Of a stretch of DNA of 64,000 nucleotides, positions 44,370 to 54,846 are shown piece by piece (the stretch's first letter is position 1; every line of letters begins with the position of its first letter). Made by a program: the position numbers and the translations under genes. A model generated the notes under the pieces. That model was not told where the DNA came from. It made no database searches and was given only the letters and a program-made list of their open reading frames with translations. The stretch comes from Streptomyces sp. WMMC500. Lineage in GTDB: Bacteria > Actinomycetota > Actinomycetes > Streptomycetales > Streptomycetaceae. The DNA lies in assembly GCF_027497195.1 (NCBI RefSeq), contig NZ_CP114905.1:310001-374000 (forward strand). The letters are read 5' to 3'.

Positions 44370-45559
44370 CGGGGCTCCTTGGGCAGGCCGAGCGCGCGCT
44401 CGGCCAGGATGTTCTTCTGGATCTGCGAGGTTCCCGCGGCGATGGTGTACGCGAGGCTGGTGAGCCGGTCTTCGACGATACGGGCATTGTCCGCGCCGGG
44501 CAGGGCGCTGACCGACAGCGCGGCGCGGCCCAGTACGTGTGCGGCGAGGTCGCCGATCCGCTGCCGGTTCTCCGTGAACCTCAGCTTGAACACCGACGCG
44601 CCCTGCACCGGCACCCTCCCGGCGGACGCCTCGGAGACGTTCTTGCGGACGAGCGACCAGAGCCCCACGACCTCGGTGGTGAGGCGGCCGACGTCACGGC
44701 GCAGGCCGGGGTCGGCCCACAGTGGCTCCCCCCGGGGGCCGGGGGTCGTGCGCGCGATCCTGGCGATCTCGGTGAGGAGGTTGCGGGACTCGACGACGTC
44801 GGCGATGAACGCGGTGCCCCGTTCGAAGGAGAACGTCACCATCGCCACCCGCCAACCGTCGTGCTCGCCGCCGACCAGGTTCTGTGCGGGGACACGCACC
44901 TCGTCCAGGACCAGCTCGGCGAACTCGCTGCTCCCCACGGCGGTGCGCAGCGGTCTGACCTGGACGCCGGGGGTGTCCATCGGCAGGATGAGCCAGCTGA
45001 TCCCCTGATGCGCCGGCGCCCGCGGATCGGTCCGTACGAGGAGTTCGCAGTAGTCGGCGACCTGGGCGAAGGACGTCCACACCTTGCGGCCGTCGACCAC
45101 GTACGTGTCGCCGTCACGCACCGCCGACGTCCGCAGGGAGGCGAGGTCGGAACCGGCGTCGGGCTCGGAGAAGCCCTGGCACCAGATCTCCTCGCCCCGC
45201 AGGATGCGCGGCAGATGACGGGCCCGCTGCCGTTCGGTGCCCTCCGCGATCAGCGTGGGTCCGGCGTGCAGCAGGCCGACGAACCCGGCGCCGACGCCGG
45301 GCGCCCGCATGCGGGCGCTCTCCTCGAGGAAGATCAGTTGCTCGGTAGGTGACGCTCCCAGCCCGCCGTGCTCGGCGGGCCAGTCCACCCCGGCGTATCC
45401 GGCCTGGTGCAGCCGGCGCTGCCACGCGCAGTCGTAGGCCCTGCGGGCGCGCCAGTCGTCGCGGTCCGGCGCGGGCGGCAGCGTGGGGAGCGTCTCGGTG
45501 AGCCAGCTACGCAGCGACTCACGAAACCTCAGCTCAGCCTCGGTATAGCGCAGTTCCAT
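44354..45559 (-). CDS. Acyl-CoA dehydrogenase, large heteromeric subunit
   Basis: 401 aa; ATG 45559 with GAGGAGCC upstream. QGFSEPDAGSDLASL, GRKVWTSFAQVADYCELLVRTD and TIAAGTSQIQKNILAERALGLPK; Ala stands where the MCAD-type catalytic Glu would be. It overlaps the small ACAD gene, so the two are almost certainly one heterotetrameric enzyme acting on a bulky acyl-CoA. Transcribed behind the crotonase at 45611, thus from the site 7 promoter. Confidence 0.88.
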   Translation of the reverse strand: MELRYTEAELRFRESLRSWLTETLPTLPPAPDRDDWRARRAYDCAWQRRLHQAGYAGVDWPAEHGGLGASPTEQLIFLEESARMRAPGVGAGFVGLLHAGPTLIAEGTERQRARHLPRILRGEEIWCQGFSEPDAGSDLASLRTSAVRDGDTYVVDGRKVWTSFAQVADYCELLVRTDPRAPAHQGISWLILPMDTPGVQVRPLRTAVGSSEFAELVLDEVRVPAQNLVGGEHDGWRVAMVTFSFERGTAFIADVVESRNLLTEIARIARTTPGPRGEPLWADPGLRRDVGRLTTEVVGLWSLVRKNVSEASAGRVPVQGASVFKLRFTENRQRIGDLAAHVLGRAALSVSALPGADNARIVEDRLTSLAYTIAAGTSQIQKNILAERALGLPKEPRWTSR

Positions 45560-45610
45560 AGCGGCTCCTCGCCTGCTCGCAGCGTGATCTGTGCACGTCC
45601 TTCGACCGCC

Positions 45611-46426
45611 TTACCAGCCACGGAACTCCGGGTCGCGCCGTTCCACGAAGGCGCGCAGGCCCTCCTGCCCGTCGACGCTGCGCATGTTGATCTCGGCGGC
45701 GAGCGCTTCGTGTGCGAAGGCCGTCCCGCGGTCTCCGTCCAGCGCCTGGTTGACCAGCCGCTTCCCGAGGCCGAGAGCCACGGTCGGCCCGGCCGCCAAC
45801 CGCCTGGCCCACCTCGCCGTCTCGGCGGCCAGCTCCTCCGTTGGCACGATCTTGTTGACCAGGCCCATGCGGTGGGCGTCCGCCGCGGAGAGATCGTCGG
45901 CGAAGAAGATCAGCTCCTTGGCCCGCTGGGGTCCGACCAGCCGGGCCAGAAGGTACGCCCCGCCGCCGTCGACGACCAAGCCGCGCCGCGCGAACACCTC
46001 CACGAACTTCCCTCCCTCCACCGCGAGCACCAGGTCACATGCGTACGCGAGGTGGCAGCCTATGCCTGCCGCCGTCCCGTTCACGGCCGCGACGACCGGT
46101 TTCTCGCAGTCGAGGACCGCCGCGATCAGGCGCTGGGCCCCCGTCGCGACGGCCCGCGCCACCGATCCGGCCGGCTGCGCGGGGGCGCCCTGGGGCGGGT
46201 CGTCGCCGGCGGGCGAGGCACCCAGGTCCGCGCCCGTGCAGAAGTGCCGGTTGCCCGCGCCGCGTACGACCACCACCCGGACGCCCTGGTCGGCGCCGGC
46301 CTGTCCGAGCCTGTCGATGACGTGCTCGCGCATGGCGGGCGTCAGCGCGTTGCCCGCCTGCGGGCGGTTCAGAGTGAGCAGGGCGACACCATCTGCGCCG
46401 ACATCCCAGAGCACGTCCTCCGTCAC
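45611..46426 (-). CDS. Enoyl-CoA hydratase/isomerase family protein, PaaG-like
   Basis: 271 aa from GTG 46426 (GAGGGGT site; another GTG at 46435 abuts that site). Crotonase motifs GAGNRHFCTGAD and GTAAGIGCHLAYACD. GLVVDGGGAYLL carries the Asp typical of PaaG-like isomerases. First gene of a three-gene minus operon with the paired ACADs, beginning 20 bases from AT-rich site 7. Confidence 0.86.
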   Translation of the reverse strand: MTEDVLWDVGADGVALLTLNRPQAGNALTPAMREHVIDRLGQAGADQGVRVVVVRGAGNRHFCTGADLGASPAGDDPPQGAPAQPAGSVARAVATGAQRLIAAVLDCEKPVVAAVNGTAAGIGCHLAYACDLVLAVEGGKFVEVFARRGLVVDGGGAYLLARLVGPQRAKELIFFADDLSAADAHRMGLVNKIVPTEELAAETARWARRLAAGPTVALGLGKRLVNQALDGDRGTAFAHEALAAEINMRSVDGQEGLRAFVERRDPEFRGW

Positions 46427-46445
46427 AGCGACCACCCCTCGCGTC

Positions 46446-46465
46446 GATTTGCATATTATATATAC
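46446..46465. promoter_or_regulatory. AT-rich operator/promoter element, site 7
   Basis: GATTTGCATATTATATATAC lies between the divergent crotonase (start 46426) and the TetR gene (start 46592). A TetR gene facing one of the shared sites is what an autoregulated island repressor would look like. Confidence 0.68.
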
Positions 46466-46591
46466 CACCGTTATCCAGCGACCCGCCCGACGCCGATTCA
46501 CCCTTGCGGATCCGACTACGATGTTCCCGTTCACTCCCGCCCTTCGCGGGCGCACGCTCGGGAAACGAGCAGAGAGGTCAGCGACGCACCC

Positions 46592-47224
46592 ATGACCCAT
46601 CGCAGCCCCCGCGACGAGCGGCGCGCTCGGCTCCGGGAACTGGGCAGGGGCCAGATCCTGGACGTCGCCGAGCAGGTCTTCGCCAGGGAAGGCTTCCACG
46701 ACGCGGCACTTCGGGAGATAGCCGAACTCGCCGAGTACTCCGTCGGATCGGTCTACACCTTCTTCCCGGGCGGGAAGGACGACCTGTACCGCGAGACCTT
46801 TCGCCGCCGCGGCGCGGAGTTCATGCCGCAGATGCGGAGCATCCTCACTTCCGGCGGCCAGCCGCGCGAGCAGCTTATCGCCCTGGCCGACTGGCAGGTG
46901 GGATTCTTCCGCGCCCACCGCAACTTCGGGCGGCTGGTGCTGCGCGGCGGCGCGATCGCGCCGCCGCTGGCCGAGCCCACCGGTGATCCGCAGATCACGA
47001 AGAACTTCCACGAGGCGCAGCAACTGCAGGCGGGCCTCTTCCTGCGCGGCCAGGACTCCGGGGACCTGGTCTCCGGCCCGCCTGCCGTTCTGGCCCTCAT
47101 GTTCTCGGGACTTGTCGCCGCCTACCAGACGGCCGAGCTCACCGAAGCCGACGCGGGCGGGCCGCCCCTGCCGGTCGAGGACTTCCACGCCCTGCTCGCG
47201 AGGACCTTCTTCGCCGCGGAGTGA
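46592..47224 (+). CDS. TetR-family regulator, candidate island regulator
   Basis: 210 aa; ATG 46592, with AGAGAGG rather far upstream. HTH: RGQILDVAEQVFAREGFHDAALREIAELAEYSVGSVYTFFPG in form, split over the recognition helix SVGSVYTFF. A helical ligand domain ends with DFHALLARTFFAAE. It is divergent from a crotonase/ACAD operon across AT-rich site 7 and is one of only two regulators inside the island. That makes it the first candidate for binding all ten AT-rich sites, probably released by an acyl-CoA. Binding itself is not shown by the sequence. Confidence 0.9.
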   Translation: MTHRSPRDERRARLRELGRGQILDVAEQVFAREGFHDAALREIAELAEYSVGSVYTFFPGGKDDLYRETFRRRGAEFMPQMRSILTSGGQPREQLIALADWQVGFFRAHRNFGRLVLRGGAIAPPLAEPTGDPQITKNFHEAQQLQAGLFLRGQDSGDLVSGPPAVLALMFSGLVAAYQTAELTEADAGGPPLPVEDFHALLARTFFAAE

Positions 47225-47314
47225 TCCGTCTGCGCGAGGACCCGACGGACCCTGCACCGCTCCGGCTCCGGAACAGTTTCGACGAGTTCGTGCGCGCACC
47301 CTTGCGGCGAGCAC

Positions 47315-47328
47315 TGAACCGTAGTTCA
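47315..47328. promoter_or_regulatory. TGAAC-CGTA-GTTCA dyad upstream of the amidohydrolase
   Basis: A perfect 5-bp inverted repeat with a 4-base spacer, followed by a further half-site GGTTCA at 47342-47347. It lies in the 150-base gap between the TetR stop and the amidohydrolase start, the one catabolic unit here without an AT-rich site. It may be a separate operator. Confidence 0.45.
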
Positions 47329-47374
47329 CTCCGCTGAAATCTGGTTCATAGCCCGCACACGCTGGGAGAGTTCC

Positions 47375-48652
47375 ATGAACCCCGAAGACCTGATCCTCAT
47401 CAGCGTCGACGACCACGTGGTCGAACCACCGAGCCTCTTCGACGGCCGCATCCCGGCCAGGTACCGCGACCAGGCCCCGAAGGTGGTGCGCAAGGACGAC
47501 GGCCTGGACGTGTGGATGTTCAACGGCACCGAGATCCCCAACATCGGTCTCAACGCCGTCGCCGGCCGCCCCAAGGAGGAGTACGGCGTCGATCCGACCT
47601 CGTTCGAGGAGATCCGGCCCGGCTGCTACGACATCCACGAACGGGTCAAGGACATGAGCGCCGGCGGGATGCTGGCGTCCATGAACTTCCCCTCCTTCCC
47701 CGGCTTCAGCGGCCGCATCATCGCGGCCGCCGACGACAAGGACCTCGCCCTCGCCGTCGTCCGCGCCTACAACGACTGGCACATCGACGAGTGGGCCGGC
47801 ACCTACCCGGGCCGGATCATCCCGATGGCCCTGCCGATCCTGTGGGACGCCGAGGCCTGCGCCGCGGAGGTACGCCGGGTGGCCGCCAAGGGCTGCCGCT
47901 CCATGACGTTCACCGAGAACCCCGCGACCCTCGGCCATCCGAGCTTCCACAGCGACTACTGGGACCCGCTGTGGGAGGCGCTCAGTGACGAGGGCGTCGT
48001 GCTGTCGATCCATCTCGGATCGTCCGGCAAGCTCGCGGTGACGGCTCCCGACGCGCCCATGGACGTGATGATCACGCTCCAGCCGATCAACATCTGCCAG
48101 GCGGCAGCCGACCTGCTCTGGTCGCGAGTGATCAAGGAGTTCCCGCGGATCAGGTTCGCCCTGTCCGAGGGCGGCACGGGGTGGATCCCGTACTTCCTCG
48201 ACCGCATCGACCGCACGTACGACATGCACCGGCTGTGGACCGGGCAGGACTTCGGCGGGAAGCTGCCCAGCGAGGTCTTCCGCGAGCACTTCCTCACGTG
48301 CTTCATCTCCGACCCGATCGGCATCAGGCTGAGGCATGACATCGGGCTGGACAACATCGCCTGGGAGTGCGACTACCCGCACTCCGACTCGACCTGGCCG
48401 GGAGCCGCGGAGGAACTCCTCACCGCGGCAGCAGACGTGCCCGACGACGAGCTCAACAAGATCACGTATCAGAACGCCATGCGCTGGTACTCCTTCGACC
48501 CGTTCGTGGCCGGCCGTACACCGCAGACCGCGACCGTGGGTGCCCTGCGCGCCGAGGTCGCCGGCCACGACGTCTCGATCAAGTCGCACGGCAAGGGGCG
48601 CAGCGGGCCCGGGACCTCCCTGGCCGAACTGGCCGCGAACGCCACGGCCTGA
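47375..48652 (+). CDS. Amidohydrolase-family (PF04909-like) hydrolase/decarboxylase
   Basis: 425 aa; ATG 47375 after GGGAGAG. A TIM-barrel metal enzyme with N-terminal SVDDHVVEP (D-x-H-type first strand), SIHLGSSG, and the late-strand Asp in ECDYPHSDSTWPG. Members in actinobacterial catabolic clusters are annotated as amidohydrolase 2 and include decarboxylases and ring- or C-C-bond hydrolases. The substrate cannot be told. It is followed by a hairpin terminator and preceded by its own dyad. Confidence 0.87.
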   Translation: MNPEDLILISVDDHVVEPPSLFDGRIPARYRDQAPKVVRKDDGLDVWMFNGTEIPNIGLNAVAGRPKEEYGVDPTSFEEIRPGCYDIHERVKDMSAGGMLASMNFPSFPGFSGRIIAAADDKDLALAVVRAYNDWHIDEWAGTYPGRIIPMALPILWDAEACAAEVRRVAAKGCRSMTFTENPATLGHPSFHSDYWDPLWEALSDEGVVLSIHLGSSGKLAVTAPDAPMDVMITLQPINICQAAADLLWSRVIKEFPRIRFALSEGGTGWIPYFLDRIDRTYDMHRLWTGQDFGGKLPSEVFREHFLTCFISDPIGIRLRHDIGLDNIAWECDYPHSDSTWPGAAEELLTAAADVPDDELNKITYQNAMRWYSFDPFVAGRTPQTATVGALRAEVAGHDVSIKSHGKGRSGPGTSLAELAANATA

Positions 48653-48661
48653 CGCCGACGC

Positions 48662-48702
48662 GGGCTGCGGGGCCGCCGGGCCGTCCCCCGGCCCGGCAGC
48701 CC
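48662..48702 (+). terminator. Hairpin terminator after the amidohydrolase
   Basis: Outer stem GGGCTGC (48662-48668) with GCAGCCC (48696-48702), inner stem CGGGCCG (48677-48683) with CGGCCCG (48689-48695). It starts ten bases after the amidohydrolase stop and precedes site 8. Confidence 0.72.
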
Positions 48703-48750
48703 GCCCGCACACCCGGTCGCCGCCGTCCGGAAAGGTTGCCGGTCGACGAG

Positions 48751-48771
48751 GATAAGATATATAAAATAATC
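48751..48771. promoter_or_regulatory. AT-rich operator/promoter element, site 8
   Basis: On the minus strand it begins GATTATTTTATATATC. It lies 20 bases before the ALDH start (48791). It is the only site of the set not between divergent genes, and it serves the six-gene ALDH-P450-SDR operon. Confidence 0.65.
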
Positions 48772-48790
48772 TCTGCCCTAGGAAGGCTCG

Positions 48791-50260
<1,470 letters not shown>

Positions 50261-50265
50261 GAGCG

Positions 50266-51090
50266 ATGACATCTGCGAACCACAGCTCGCCAGGTCCGCT
50301 CGGCGGCAGCCGCGTCCTGCTGGTGGGAGCGTCCGCGGGCATCGGCCGCGCCCTTGCGGTCAGGCTGGTGGACGCCGGCGCCCGGGTGGTCGTGGCGGCC
50401 CGGCGGATGACCGAGCTGGAGAAGACCGTCGCGGAGGCGGCCGGCGGCCACCCGGTCCGCGTCGACGTACGCGACGAGGCCGACTGCGGCCGGCTCGCGC
50501 GGGAGACGGCGGACCGGCTCGGTCAGGTCGACTTCCTGATCTCCTGCGCCGGGGCGGCGCGCCTGCGGCCCATCGCCGAGACCAGTCTGGCGGACTGGCA
50601 ATGGGCGATGGAGACCAACACCGTCGGATTCCACCACGTCCTGCGCGCCTGTCTGCCCTTCCTGGCACCGCACGCCCTGGCCGCAGCCCTCTCCTCGGAG
50701 GCCGTCGGCCAGCCCCGGGCCGCGCTCGGCGCGTACGCGACGAGCAAGGTCGCGCTCGAGCGCACCCTGCAGGCGTGGCAGGCGGAGCACCCGGAGCTGA
50801 GGATCTGCCGGATACGGGTCGGCCAGACCGCCCCCACCGACTTCGGCAGCGACTTCGACGACGAGGCGCTCGGCGCCGCCTTCGAATCATGGGCTGCCCA
50901 GGGCCTGCTGGTGGACCGCTACATGTCGCCCGACGAGGTGGCGGGCGCGCTGGTCGGCATGCTGGCGGTCGCGGCGGCCTTCCCCTCCGTGAACGTCGAG
51001 GAGCTGACCGTGACGCCGTCCGCCGCGGCGGCCTCGTTCAGCGAATCGGCTCCGGTGGCCGCGCCCTCCGCGGCAGCACCGAGCGACTAG
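50266..51090 (+). CDS. Short-chain dehydrogenase/reductase
   Basis: 274 aa; ATG 50266, six bases after the ALDH stop with a weak ribosome site, so coupled translation is likely. VGASAGIG, CAGAARL, Ser in LSSEA and YATSK. The C-terminus has an Ala/Ser/Pro-rich tail of about 25 residues that is unusual for the family. An alcohol or 3-hydroxyacyl dehydrogenase is likely. It lies between ALDH and P450. Confidence 0.88.
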   Translation: MTSANHSSPGPLGGSRVLLVGASAGIGRALAVRLVDAGARVVVAARRMTELEKTVAEAAGGHPVRVDVRDEADCGRLARETADRLGQVDFLISCAGAARLRPIAETSLADWQWAMETNTVGFHHVLRACLPFLAPHALAAALSSEAVGQPRAALGAYATSKVALERTLQAWQAEHPELRICRIRVGQTAPTDFGSDFDDEALGAAFESWAAQGLLVDRYMSPDEVAGALVGMLAVAAAFPSVNVEELTVTPSAAAASFSESAPVAAPSAAAPSD

Positions 51091-51098
51091 GAGAACCG

Positions 51099-52286
51099 AT
51101 GGTGGAGTACGACCCCTTCGACCGGCTGACCGCGCACAACCCGTTTCCGGTGTACCGGCGTCTGCGGGACGAGGCACCCGTTTACCACAACAGCAAGCAC
51201 GACTTCTGGGCGCTGTCCCGCTACGAGGACGTCGTCGCCGGGCACCTCGCCCCGGAGGTCTACTCCAGCGCCCACGGCGTCACCCTGGAGGGGCAGGACC
51301 GCGGGCTGCCGTTCCTCATCGTCAAGGACCCGCCGGAACACACCTACCACCGCAAGGTGGCCATGCGGATGTTCACCCCCAGGCGCGTGAACAAGCTGGA
51401 GGGCTTCGTCCGCGAGACCGCCGGCCGGCTCCTCGACGACGTCGTGGGCCGGGACTCCTTCGACCTGGTGCACGAGTTCTCCTTCCGCCTCCCCCTGGAC
51501 GTCATCAGCGAACTCGTCGGGATCCCGGCCGGCATGCGCGAGCAGGTCCACCTGCTGAGCGACCGCTTCGCCCACCGCGGCGCGGACGGTTCGGTGTCCG
51601 AGGACGCCCTCAACGCCCACGTCGAGTTGGTCGGCATCTTCGCGGAGCTGATCGCCGAGCGCCGCCGCCGGCCCGGCGACGACGTGATGTCGCTGCTCAT
51701 GACCACCCCGGTCGAGGAGCCGGACGGCAGCACCCGCCTCCTCGACGACGGCGAGCTGGCCCTGCGCTTCCTCGAACTGGCCTTCGCGGGCCATGAGACG
51801 GTCGCCCGGCTGATCCCCAACGGCGTGGTCGCGCTGTACTGGTATCCCGACCAGCGCCGCCAACTGGTCGCCGATCCCGGCCTGATCCCGGGCGCCGTCG
51901 AGGAGATGCTGCGCTGGGACCCTCCGTCCCACTTCCAGGGTCGCTGGACGACGCGGGACGTCGAACTGCACGGGACCGTCATCCCGGCCGACTCGCGCGT
52001 CATCCTGCTCACCGGGTCGGCCGTGCACGACGAGCGCAAGTACCCGGACCCCGAGATCTTCGACATCCACCGGGACGTCGACCGGCACGTGGCGTTCGGC
52101 TTCGGCCGCCATCTGTGCCTCGGCGCCCCCCTGGCGCGGCTCGAGGTCCGGGTGGCCTTCGAGGAACTGCTCAAGCGCTTCCCGGACTTCGCCATCGACG
52201 AGACCGGAGTCACCCGGATGTACAACAGCAACGTACGCGGGCTCTCCGGCCTCCCGCTGGTCGTGAGCGCGACCGTGGGCGGCTGA
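51099..52286 (+). CDS. Cytochrome P450
   Basis: 395 aa; ATG 51099 after TAGGAGA. I-helix AFAGHETVARL, with Glu-Thr in the oxygen-activation pair; K-helix EEMLRW; heme loop FGFGRHLCLGAP with the axial Cys340. A soluble bacterial class I P450 that needs a ferredoxin and reductase, neither of which is in this window. It probably hydroxylates the substrate or an early intermediate. The family cannot be assigned by eye. Confidence 0.94.
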   Translation: MVEYDPFDRLTAHNPFPVYRRLRDEAPVYHNSKHDFWALSRYEDVVAGHLAPEVYSSAHGVTLEGQDRGLPFLIVKDPPEHTYHRKVAMRMFTPRRVNKLEGFVRETAGRLLDDVVGRDSFDLVHEFSFRLPLDVISELVGIPAGMREQVHLLSDRFAHRGADGSVSEDALNAHVELVGIFAELIAERRRRPGDDVMSLLMTTPVEEPDGSTRLLDDGELALRFLELAFAGHETVARLIPNGVVALYWYPDQRRQLVADPGLIPGAVEEMLRWDPPSHFQGRWTTRDVELHGTVIPADSRVILLTGSAVHDERKYPDPEIFDIHRDVDRHVAFGFGRHLCLGAPLARLEVRVAFEELLKRFPDFAIDETGVTRMYNSNVRGLSGLPLVVSATVGG

Positions 52287-52289
52287 GCC

Positions 52290-53111
52290 GTGCCCGGTTA
52301 CGAGACACTGCGCTACGAGGAGCGCGGCTGCGTCGCATGGGTCACCCTGGACCGCCCGGAGGTGCTGAACTCCTTCGACACGGTGATGATGCGCGAGATC
52401 CACCGGTGCTGGTCGGGCCTGCGGGCCAACGACGACGTCAACGCCGTCGTACTGACGGCCGCCGGCGACCGCGCCTTCTGCACCGGCGTCGACCGGGCCG
52501 CGGCGGCGATCGGCGACGACGAGGGCCCCCGCGACATCGGCCAGCAGGGGGCCACCCCGCTCCATTTCGACGACCCCGGCGACTGGCTTCCGCCGAAGAC
52601 CGCGGGCCGGCTGTGGAAGCCGGTCATCGCGGCGGTCAACGGAATGGCCTGCGGGGGCGCCTTCTATCTGCTGGCCGAGGCGGACATCATCATCGCCGCG
52701 GAGCACGCGACGTTCTTCGACCCGCACACCAGCTACGGGATGGCCGCGGTGTTCGAGCCGATGATGATGCTCCAGCGCATGCCCCTCGGAGAGGTCCTGC
52801 GGATCTCCCTCATGGGGGCGCACGAGCGGATGACCGCCCGCCGGGCCCGTGAGATCGGGCTGGTCCAGGAGGTCGTACCGGGCGCCGATCTCGCCGCCAC
52901 GGCCGCCGTCGTCGCCGAGGCGATCGCGTCGCAGCCGGCCAGGGCGGTTCAGGCCACCGTCCGGGCCGTCTGGTACGCGCAGGACCTCGGGTACCGGCAG
53001 GCCCTCGACGTGGGCAAGACGCTGGTGCGGCTCGGCACCGACGACGACGACCTCGCCGAGGGACAGGCCCTGTTCGCCTCCGGCCGTCGGATCCCTTGGC
53101 AGGCGCGCTGA
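52290..53111 (+). CDS. Enoyl-CoA hydratase/isomerase family protein, DPH type
   Basis: 273 aa from GTG 52290, three bases after the P450 stop. Crotonase motifs AGDRAFCTGVD and GMACGGAFYLLAEAD; FFDPHTSYGMAAVFE places it in the same DPH subgroup as the crotonases at 18857 and 23620. Classical catalytic Glu residues are not seen. The C-terminus ends GRRIPWQAR. Fourth gene of the site 8 operon. Confidence 0.86.
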   Translation: MPGYETLRYEERGCVAWVTLDRPEVLNSFDTVMMREIHRCWSGLRANDDVNAVVLTAAGDRAFCTGVDRAAAAIGDDEGPRDIGQQGATPLHFDDPGDWLPPKTAGRLWKPVIAAVNGMACGGAFYLLAEADIIIAAEHATFFDPHTSYGMAAVFEPMMMLQRMPLGEVLRISLMGAHERMTARRAREIGLVQEVVPGADLAATAAVVAEAIASQPARAVQATVRAVWYAQDLGYRQALDVGKTLVRLGTDDDDLAEGQALFASGRRIPWQAR

Positions 53112-53153
53112 CCGGCTCGGCCGGCACGTGGCGCGGACGTATCGGAGGTGAGG

Positions 53154-53966
53154 GTGGATCTCGGTTTGCGGGGGGCCGCGGTGGTCGTCAGCGGCGGCTC
53201 CAAGGGCATGGGCCGCGCGGCCGCGGAGGTGATCGCCGCCGAAGGCGCGAAGGTGGCGGTGCTCGCCCGCGGACTGGCGCCCCTGGAAGAGACCGTACGG
53301 GCCCTGCGCGATCTCGGCGCGGCCGACGCGGTGGGACTGCGCGCCGACCTCGGCGACCGGGCCGCCGTGGATGCCGCCTTCGAGGAGGTGGGAGGACGCT
53401 GGGGCCGCCTCGAGGTACTGATCAACGCCGCGGGCCCGACGGATGTGGGTGTCGGCCGCACCTTCGACGAACTCGACGACGCCGAGTGGCACGCCACCCT
53501 CGACATCGGTCTCGTCGCCGCGGCCCGCTGTGCCCGGGCCGCCCTGCCCTGGCTGCGCCGCGCCGAGTGGGCGCGGATCATCAACGTGTCGGCGCACTCG
53601 GTACGGCGCCAGTCGCCCGGGCTCGTCGCCTACACGGCGGCCAAGGCTGCGCTGACCAGCTTCAGCAAGAACCTGTCACAGACGCTGGCCCCGGAAGGGA
53701 TCCTGGTGAACACCGTCTCACCGGGCTCGTTCCTCTCGGAGGGGATGAAGAACTATCTCGCCGCCCTGCCGCCGGAGCGCACGGTCGCCGACGGCGATCT
53801 CGTCGCGGCGATGCGGATCATCGGCGAGGACTTCGGGCACCCGGCCCGGCTGGGCCGGGTTGCTCTGCCCACGGAGATCGGTCCGGTCATCGCCTTTCTC
53901 GCCTCGCGCTCCAACACGTACATGACGGGTGCCGACATCAACGTCGACGGCGGCTCGGACTTCTGA
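53154..53966 (+). CDS. Short-chain dehydrogenase/reductase
   Basis: 270 aa from GTG 53154 (GGAGG with 5-base spacing; a GTG at 53148 sits inside that site). SGGSKGMG replaces the usual TGxxxGIG, with NAAG, Ser in VSAHS and YTAAK; VDGGSDF at the end. A complete NAD(P)-dependent SDR of unknown substrate in the site 8 operon. Confidence 0.88.
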   Translation: MDLGLRGAAVVVSGGSKGMGRAAAEVIAAEGAKVAVLARGLAPLEETVRALRDLGAADAVGLRADLGDRAAVDAAFEEVGGRWGRLEVLINAAGPTDVGVGRTFDELDDAEWHATLDIGLVAAARCARAALPWLRRAEWARIINVSAHSVRRQSPGLVAYTAAKAALTSFSKNLSQTLAPEGILVNTVSPGSFLSEGMKNYLAALPPERTVADGDLVAAMRIIGEDFGHPARLGRVALPTEIGPVIAFLASRSNTYMTGADINVDGGSDF

Positions 53967-54012
53967 TCCGCGCCGGCGGTCCCGTCCGTCCATTCCTTCG
54001 AGAGGTGCTCCC

Positions 54013-54846
54013 GTGAGTCAAGAAGTGCTGGTCGTGGTCGGTGCGGGCGGTATGGGCCGGGTGATCGCCCGGCGTCAGGGTGCCGGCCGGGTCGTGCTGC
54101 TCGCCGACCAGGACGACTCCGCGCTCGACGCCGCCGCCCGGACGCTGACCGAGGACGGGCACCGGGTGCACACCCGGCAGCTCGACGTGTCCGACCGGGA
54201 TGCCGTCGCCGAACTCGCCGCAACGGCGGAGAAGCTGGGGCGGGTCGCACAGGTGGTGCACACGGCGGGCCTGTCCCCCGTCCAGGCACCCGTGGCCGCC
54301 ATCCTGAGGGTGGACCTCCTGGGAGTCGCACTGGTCCTCGACGCCTTCGGTGCCGTGATCGCGCCGGGTGGCGCCGGCGTGGTGCTCGCCAGCATGGCCG
54401 GGCACCTGGCCGGCGCGCTCCCGCCCGAGCAGGAGGCGGCACTCGCCCACACCCCCGGCGACCAGTTGCTGGCGCTGCCGTTCCTCGGCCCGGAGGCGAT
54501 CACCGACACCTCGCAGGCGTACTGCCTCGCCAAGCGCGCGAACCAGCTACGCGTCCGCGCCGCGAGCACGGCCTGGGGCGAACGTGGCGCTCGCGTCAAC
54601 TCGATCAGCCCGGGCGTCATCTCCACCCCCATGGGCAGAAGCGAGCTTGCCGCCGACACCGGTGCCTTCATGCAGGCGATGGTCGACGCCTCCGGTACCG
54701 GCCGGCTCGGCAGCCCCGACGACATCGCGGCGGCGACGGCGTACCTGCTCGGTCCGGAGGCGAGCTTCGTCACGGGCAGCGATCTGCTGGTGGACGGGGG
54801 TGCGGTCGCCGCGCTGCTCTCCGGGCGGGTGGAGATGTCGGGCTGA
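54013..54846 (+). CDS. Atypical short-chain dehydrogenase
   Basis: 277 aa from GTG 54013. The nucleotide loop is VVGAGGMG, without the second conserved spacing of classical SDRs. HTAG replaces NNAG, and the catalytic pair is YCLAK; SPGVISTP and VDGG are normal. The divergent cofactor loop recalls the SDRs annotated as putative or FabG-like in actinobacterial P450 clusters. Last gene of the operon, ending in a hairpin shared with the convergent Liv genes. Confidence 0.82.
   Translation: MSQEVLVVVGAGGMGRVIARRQGAGRVVLLADQDDSALDAAARTLTEDGHRVHTRQLDVSDRDAVAELAATAEKLGRVAQVVHTAGLSPVQAPVAAILRVDLLGVALVLDAFGAVIAPGGAGVVLASMAGHLAGALPPEQEAALAHTPGDQLLALPFLGPEAITDTSQAYCLAKRANQLRVRAASTAWGERGARVNSISPGVISTPMGRSELAADTGAFMQAMVDASGTGRLGSPDDIAAATAYLLGPEASFVTGSDLLVDGGAVAALLSGRVEMSG

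Noticed and set aside
51087..53597. 836-codon minus-strand frame opposite P450, crotonase and SDR
   Set aside because: No motifs; plus-strand genes have complete active sites and ribosome sites.
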